A DNA stretch of 64,000 nt from Emmonsiellopsis sp. PD_33 (taxonomy: Eukaryota; Ascomycota; Eurotiomycetes; Onygenales; Ajellomycetaceae), in NCBI GenBank assembly GCA_032988165.1, contig JANTQF010000037.1, positions 121,453 through 185,452 of the forward strand, read 5' to 3'. Shown piece after piece: positions 57,698-64,000 of the stretch. Within the stretch, counting starts at the first letter, position 1, and each line of letters opens with the position of its first letter. The translations under genes were made by a program, and so were the position numbers. The notes beneath the pieces were generated by a model. It saw only the letters and a list, made by a program, of their open reading frames with translations. It was not told where the DNA came from and searched no databases.

Positions 57698-58660
57698 TCA
57701 TGACTTGGACACAGACCCAGACTCAGTCTCACCAAGCAACCACATTCCCGCACCAAGAACAAACACCGCAATTCTCCCATCTTTGACAACGTCTCCCAGC
57801 AGTTGAATCCACGTCCGCACGTTCTTAAGCTGACCATCTCTTGCCCGCGTCATAATCCGAGTCCCGCTCAGAACCGCTTCCCCAGTCATGAAAAGGATGA
57901 ATGGATTCTGCGCTGTCGCTGGAGGTGGGGGATTGCTTCCGTATGTCGAAACCGACGAATTGAATAAGCTGAGCAAATACACCCCTATCGCCAGTCCGAA
58001 AAACACATGCACAATCTTCCAGATCCACGCCATCCGTAGCTCTGAAGGCGAGGTTGGTTGTGGGTTCCCACCCAGGAAAAAATTAGCTAGGAACGAGGGA
58101 ACGCCAAAGGCAGAGGCAATATCGGCAGGATTGAACCCCGGACTATCCCCGCCAGGGAACGCATCCCCTGGCGGTGCCATACCGGGTGGAGCATTCCCTC
58201 CTAGCAGGCTGCTGAGTAAAGCGGCCGGGTTCTGTTCCATGGAGGATTGGTCCAGGGGTTTTTGTGAGCGTAGCAGAGCGCGTAGATATTCTTCCTGTGC
58301 TTTTATGTTTTCCGGTGTCTGGTCATCGACATCAGGCGATGGGGGCAACGGGGAGACGGAAGTTCGTGGTGGTGGTTGTGTGCGTGGTTCGGGGGTTGGA
58401 GTAGAGTCGGAGAGGGAAACTGGGGATTCATCTCTCACTAAGATTGTGCCCATTGATTTAGCTAAATCCACTCAAAAAGAAGCTGTGATAGGCAAATATC
58501 TCAAGCAGCGTATTGGTAACTTACCGCTCGAAGGTGTTCGGCCGCTCAAGCTGGTAATCTTGTCCAGTCTCGCGGATCCGCCTGCTTTGATTTTGGCCTC
58601 ACGGCGTTCACGTCGGACGCGAGCCGCTCGCTGGGCTGGCGATTCTTCTGCTTCAGACAT
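57698..58660 (-). CDS. GET2: GET2-like subunit of the GET complex (tail-anchored protein insertion)
   Basis: Two exons: 58660-58525 and 58461-57698; 299 aa. The cytosolic N-terminus AQRAARVRRERREAKIKAGG followed by SARLDKITSLSGR is the Get2/CAML motif whose basic cluster contacts the Get3 ATPase. A Pro/Ser-rich linker follows, then a Gly/Pro-rich stretch, and three hydrophobic segments: WKIVHVFFGLAIGVYLLSLF, NPFILFMTGEAVLSG and DGRIAVFVLGAGMWLL. Get1 and Get2 form the ER membrane receptor that takes tail-anchored proteins from Get3. Divergence of Get2 is high between species, so the call rests on the N-terminal motif and the topology. Two CACGTG boxes lie 116-146 bases upstream. Confidence 0.88.
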
Positions 58661-59864
58661 GCTGATATATTCCGGAATAGGTCGAGACAGATATTAAGAG
58701 GGTATGCTGTGTCTAAACTCCAGATATAAATTTGGAAGACAGCTGCTTGATGACGGTTCGTTCAAGAAGCCACGTCACGTGCTGATGCTAGCTTATTTCC
58801 ACGTGACCCTATAGATCGCGGCCTAAAAAGGAAAGCCACAAACGACTCTTCGACTTCACAACATTCATCAACTGCAATCACCTTGTCGGCATATATCTGA
58901 AGACATATTGCGCCACAATTGAAGATACTAATTTTCGCCTTGGAGGATACGGTATTCCTTTGATACCCCCTTCATTACGAGCCATGGAAAGCCCCTATCC
59001 TCATGTCTTTAGACTCCAAAATTCAACGCTCTGTTTCGAATAACGCCAGGAACAGCATGCCCTGAAATATTGAGCTACGTACAGATCTGTTGGAGGAAGT
59101 CATTGTTAGGAAAACCTCTCCTCCTTGGAGACCCCAATGCCACCCCACTTCTTTGATTCCAGTTTGAATTGGGCGCGTACCTATGGCAATGTCAGAGATG
59201 GATTAAAGCGCTAAATGGATTTCGGCCATCTTGTGCAGCATATCTTCAATCCAACAGCATTGCACTACGAAGACTATGCTCGGATATGGTTCGCTAGCGA
59301 AATCACCAAGAAATACGGCCAAATCAAGCCCCATATAGGAGGGAATCCCCCGACTCCAGGCTCGTGTCACGTGGCCTGTCATACCCTACAGCAAAAGTTG
59401 GAAGCTGATAACGTCACTCACCGTATGGATAGGAAGCAGGTTCTGGCTCTAGAAGCGCAAAGCAGCATGAATGGCCGGGGAGTTTAATACTTATGGATTC
59501 TGAATGTATTCCTCGATATAATGGGAAGCTTTGCAACTTTAGGATCTAAACAAACCTGAGCAGGATGGAATGGCTACCAAGTCGTGATCGCCACCTATGA
59601 CGTCTACGCTGCGCAGAAGCTTCCATGGCATCAAATTCAATCTAGCATTGCGTTCTTCTCTACGATCTTGTTTATGGGATGGATACCAGATACTCGTGGT
59701 TTAAATATCCCCCGTTCAGACTCACTGGATCCTTTTGATAATTTTTCATAGCGCCAACGGGGACATGTTAGCGACTACCTAGGACAGCTCTTTACACCCG
59801 CTGTTCTTACTAGCAATTTGTATATACGTTGCGCTTTTCTTTTCATTTGGCTTTTCCATTCAGC
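58661..59864. other. divergent promoter region of GET2 and the SMP/C2 gene
   Basis: CACGTG at 58776-58781 and 58800-58805 lies close to GET2. The remaining kilobase has a small open frame (59215-59487) without motif. No gene is seen. Confidence 0.5.
58776..58805. promoter_or_regulatory. two CACGTG palindromes upstream of GET2
   Basis: CACGTG at 58776-58781 and 58800-58805, spaced 24 bases apart and 116-146 bases before the GET2 ATG. It is a core bHLH site; function is inferred from position only. Confidence 0.4.
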
Positions 59865-62800
59865 ATGTCTACCGATACCCAACGATACCCTGGAGGGCAC
59901 TGGAGTGCCACCAATCCGGTCCCAACTATTCAGAAATTCCTACACAACTTAGACGAAAACAAGCAGGAAAGAGATAGGCAGATTGACGAAGCCAACAGAC
60001 TCAAGGAGGAAGACCTAAGAAAGCAAAAGCTACGGAAGCAAGAGGACACGGAAGCCACACCTCATGAGTCTCCTTTAGAGCCGAGAAAAAGGGGCCGCAG
60101 GGTAACGGACCCGACGACAGGTAGAGAAGTTGAGATTGACGATGTCGGCGGAGAATTCATTGCAGCTGCTAAAAATCCTCAAGTAAAATTCCCGCCTCCT
60201 AGCTAATGAGTGTTGGCTAATTGTTCTCTAAAGCTTTCTGTTCCTAACGCAAATCTTGGGAAACCGACGGTATGCCCCAGCACCCCATTTGCTCTTTGCC
60301 CTATATTTACACATTGTCATAGCCAGTCAAAACGGATCCGTCGCAGGAATGGTCGGAGTATAGACATAAGCAGGATATTACTGCGCCGCCGGACCCCATT
60401 GCCGCCGGTGCTACGTCCGATGTGCCGATCCATGGGGAGAAAACAAACATACTGTTCCATCCTACGCCGTCTGTTAGTTACGAGCCGATGTACAAAGCGC
60501 TGGAACAACGGGGGATATCAGTTTCCTTGTTTATATTCTTCGGGATTGTCATTCCGGGTAAATTGCTCGGCGGCTCGCTGCAAGGCCTAGTTCTGCTAGC
60601 TTTCTGTATGACTTCAGGGGTTTGGCTTTGGATGCAAGACCTGATCCGCAGGGGAAGGGATCATGAATGGAGCAGCGAACAACGTCGGGGAGAAACGGTA
60701 CGCTCTTTCGATCAATTGTCACTATCGTTCACTAACCCTATCATAGGCTACCGTCAACCTACTCCCCGAGTCAGTCGAGTGGATGAACACGTTTCTATCG
60801 ATTGCTTGGAGCCTTCTCGATCCAGACATGTTCGCAGGGGTTGCAGATACAATAGAGGACGTCATGCAGGCCTCCGTGCCAGGGATTATCGAAAATGTCC
60901 GTGTGGCCGAAATCAACCAAGGCTCGAACCCGTTGCGTATTCTTAGCTTGCGGGCGCTGCCAGACAGTCAGGTTGAGGACCTCAAAAAGGCGGCTTACGA
61001 GCATAGCAAGGAAACGAAGTCTGCTCAAGAGGCTGCAGCAGATGAAGAAGGAGGCTCCCACTACAACCTTGAGTGTTCCTTTGCGTATCATGCGAAGCCA
61101 TCCGGTACAACCTCTTCGTCAAAAGCCGGCAATATGCACATGCTTTTGGTTTTCTATTTAGGTGTTAAGGGGCTTTTTGGCGTTCCTTTACCGGTTTTCA
61201 CTGAGTTGATTGAACTTATTGGCACAGTCAGACTGCGACTGCAATTAACCCCTGACCCGCCTTTTGCAAAATCATTGACGTTCAGCTTGATGGGAGTTCC
61301 CCATGTCCGGGCCGGTTGCGTTCCAATGGTTAAAAGAGGCGTCAATATTCTCAACTTGCCATTGATCTCCAACTTCGTCAACTACGCCATCTCGACTGTT
61401 GCCAGCATGTATGTGGCGCCAAAGTCGATGAACATCGACCTACGCATGCTTCTACAGGGAGACACCGTTCAAAAGGATACCCTAGCACTAGGCATCATGT
61501 GGGTTCGGATACATCGAGCTGTAGGGCTCAGCAAGCAGGACGCGCGAGGCAGTGAAGGTGGAGGCAGTGACCCCTATATCAATCTTTCCTTTTCGAAGTA
61601 TGGGAAACCAATGTACTGTACAAGAGTCATCACCGATGATCTCAATCCCGTGTGGGAGGAGTCGGCTGCGTTGCTGGTGACACCAGAGCTCATTAAAGCT
61701 GATGAACAGCTGAGCGTGGAGTTGTGGGATTCCGATCGCAATACTGCGGACGACATAGTTGGCAAGATTGAACTTTCGATGCGGAGAATGCTTCAACATC
61801 CCGGTAAGATGTACCAGCTGACGTCTAAACTCCAAGGAATGGATGCTGGTTCCGAGATGCCAGGGGAACTTCATTGGGAAGTTGGATACTTTGGAAAACC
61901 ACATTTTCGACCAGCACTCCAAACGGACGGGCAGGATCCAAGTTTACCTCGGGCGATGAAGGGTCACCCAGCCTTACAAGACGAAAAGGGGAATCTTGAT
62001 ACCGATGAAGCACATGCCGTGGCTCATACGCCTCCCGACCCACTTTGGCCAAGTGGTATTTGCAGTATTGTTGTCCATCAAATTGTGAACTTGGAGCTAG
62101 CAAACATTAAAGGAAGCTATGGGAATGGTCGGAATGACAACAAAGAATACCAGCCCGCTAGACCGTATGGGGAGAATACGGACGAAGAAGGCAAACATCT
62201 CCCTACAAGTTATTGTACCATTCTACTTAATGATCAGTTGGTATGTATCGTCCTCTCAATTTTATAATGACTATGGGTCTTTTCTAATCCATCTACAGAT
62301 CTATCGTACTCGAGCAAAAGCTGTGACCAGCAAGCCCATATTCAATGCAGGTACAGAGCGATTTGTGCGAGATTGGAGATCAGCCATTGTCACCATTACT
62401 GTCCGGGATCAAAGATACCGAGAACACGATCCCATATTAGGAGTGGTCCCCCTTAAACTATCTGACATCCTCCAAACCAGCTCTCAAGCAACTCGATGGT
62501 ATCCATTGGATGGTGGAATTGGGTTCGGGCGGATGCGTGTATCGCTCTTGTTCAGAAGCGTCGAGACAAGGCTACCACCGCCTCTACTTGGCTGGGATGT
62601 TGGAACATTTGAGATTATGTCTGATCGCATCACTGCCCTAGGCTATCATCACCATACCAAGATAAAAGTACGAACAACTGGAAGTATCACCACTGTTCCA
62701 CGGGGAGCATGCTCCAAGCTAGAGGGCGACGCAGGGATGTATTTTGACCTTAGCTCCAAGGAACTAAAAGACCAAATCCGGCTTCCTGTAAAGCATCGAC

Positions 62801-63828
62801 ACAGGTCAGCGATAATCTTTGAACTCCACAAGAATGCCGATGCTCCAACCTGCGCCGTCCTCTGGTTCGATAAAATCACAGACAACGAAGCAACCCCCAT
62901 CGACATCCCCATCTGGACCACAAAGAACCAATCCCGCCTAACACAAAACTACATCACAGAATCCAACTGGCAACAGAAACGCTCTCCCGGCTTAGAAGAC
63001 CTAACCATAATCGGCCGTCTGCAATTCACAGCCCGTTTCTCCCCCGGATTCGATGAGAGCCACCGCCGCTTCGTCGAGGACAACAACTCTCGCGAGACCT
63101 TTGAGACATGGGAAGCATGCATGTCCGAAGGAATACGGGAGCGAACGGTCTCGATCGAATTGCCCGATATAGTTAAAGAGCTCCATAACAAGTCTCTGAT
63201 CGAAGAACGGGATATACTCCGCCACGCAAGCCCAGAGGAGCAAAAGCGCTGGATCAGTGGAGACGGAGTCGACTGGAGCGGCGCATTCGGCGACGACCCG
63301 CATGCGCTCGCAGACCACAAAGGACGCAACTTGATTGACCTAGGCGCAGAAAACCACGCCAGACATTCCACCGCCTCTATCCACGGCCACCACCCGCACA
63401 GACGGAGTGATGAGTATAATGGTACAGAGACTGCCGATGCAGGCGAAGGCGCGAGCAACGCACGCAAGGATTCCGGCGTCGGTGCTTTTGATCCCGAGCG
63501 CGAATCTACCAGTCACGGAAGCAGCTATGATAACGCATACGGCGTCGAGCAAGAGACTGACGAGGTCGACGCGGACTCGCTCACGACGACCACAGACACC
63601 AATAATCGGCGCTCGACGGAGACGACTGAGGAACGCGCGCGGCGGATTGGCAATAAGGCGAATAAGAGGACGGAACATCGGAAACAGCGCGGGGTTATGC
63701 AGTGGAAGCCTGCGCGCAATGCGGCATTTGCGAAGGACGAGGCGGCATTTGTTATGAGGAAGGTTAAGAATAAGTTTACGGGCGGATTGTCGGGGAGGGA
63801 GCCGGATATTGAGACTGAGGTGGGATAG
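59865..63828 (+). CDS. SMP and C2 domain lipid-transfer protein (Mug190-like, tricalbin/E-Syt relative)
   Basis: Five exons: 59865-60182, 60234-60269, 60323-60697, 60747-62240, 62299-63828; 1250 aa. Residues 20-90 are a charged coiled coil with KRGRR. A hydrophobic hairpin at about 183-222 (SLFIFFGIVIPG, LQGLVLLAFCMTSGVWLW) would insert in the ER membrane. The SMP domain follows from about 244 (LLPESVEWMNTFLSIAW) to about 480. C2 domains follow: the first has WVRIHRAVGLS, SDPYINLSF, DLNPVWEE and the acidic loop WDSDRNTADD; a second, less regular one spans the last intron (GICSIVVHQIVNLEL to VTITVRDQRYREHDPILGVV). The C-terminal 300 residues are charged and disordered. Such proteins tether ER to plasma membrane and carry lipids. 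Calcium dependence is inferred from the Asp residues. Confidence 0.92.
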
Positions 63829-64000
63829 GGGATAGGGGGTAGGGGGTAGGGGGTGGGGTGGCGGGGGCGGCGGCGGAGGGGGTGGGCGGGGCTGAGGGCG
63901 CGGTGGGGGGGGCGGAGGAGAGGGGTGTGGTGCGTGAGGTGGGTGTGGAGGAGGGGAGGGTGGCTGTGGGATGAGGGATGGGTGGTGAGGGGGCGTTTGT
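63829..64000 (+). repeat. G-rich tract with GGGGGTA tandem units
   Basis: Immediately after the stop of the SMP/C2 gene the plus strand becomes almost only G with some T, A and a few C, starting with GGGGGTA units (63835-63857) and continuing to the window edge. It would be in the 3' UTR of the mRNA and has many G runs able to form quadruplexes. Confidence 0.8.

Noticed and set aside
1..64000. transposons, CRISPR arrays, viral insertions or secondary-metabolite clusters
   Set aside because: I looked for transposase, reverse transcriptase, integrase, PKS or NRPS motifs and for long terminal or inverted repeats and saw none.

Overview
The window is nuclear DNA of a filamentous ascomycete. The evidence is intron-bearing genes with short (about 45-110 nt) GT-AG introns and internal CTAAC/CTGAC-like branch points, intron-containing tRNAs, CreA- and Far-type promoter motifs, and fungus-typical families (peroxisomal thiolase with a PTS2, an acetyl-CoA synthetase gene of facA type, a Nup98-Nup96 polyprotein, a Dal5-type permease, GET2, a MYST acetyltransferase with a PHD finger). 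The protein style points to Eurotiomycetes, probably Onygenales; that placement is inference and was not tested by any search. There is no operon, CRISPR array, phage or complete transposon.

Layout: 1-3137 is gene-poor with one intron-bearing tRNA-Val. 3138-10903 carries a MYST/PHD histone acetyltransferase (-), the complex I MWFE subunit (+), an arylamine N-acetyltransferase (-) and an RraA-like protein with a mitochondrial-looking leader (+). 11953-17814 carries an unrecognised acidic protein with a hydrophobic tail (-), peroxisomal 3-ketoacyl-CoA thiolase (-), a tRNA-Ala with intron (+) and an unrecognised mitochondrial-type small membrane protein (+). 19761-28824 carries a ten-exon MFS permease (-), a GBD/FH3 protein lacking formin FH1/FH2 (-) and the ESCRT-III-related VPS60 (-). 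30277-37280 carries a SIT4-phosphatase-associated protein (+) with a possible alternative last exon, then complex I 51-kDa subunit (+). 38441-45421 is the single Nup98-Nup96 gene (-), followed by acetyl-CoA synthetase (-). 52154-63828 carries an ABHD11-like hydrolase (+), an unrecognised protein with a chymotrypsin-like His/Asp/Cys pattern (+), a GET2-like insertase subunit (-) and an SMP/C2 lipid-transfer protein (+).

Functional links are loose, as usual for eukaryotes. Two separate complex I subunits are present, and two genes of acetyl-CoA/fatty-acid metabolism (thiolase, acetyl-CoA synthetase) each carry a matching candidate regulatory motif upstream. The most unusual items are a 4-nt microexon in the MWFE gene, a protease-like protein with Cys in the nucleophile position, a GC-AG intron that splits the GLEBS motif of Nup98, an in-frame stop-free intron near the end of Nup96, and a 250-codon open exon downstream of the SAP gene. 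Gene models were built by hand from splice signals, reading phase and family motifs; every multi-exon CDS given here sums to a multiple of three.
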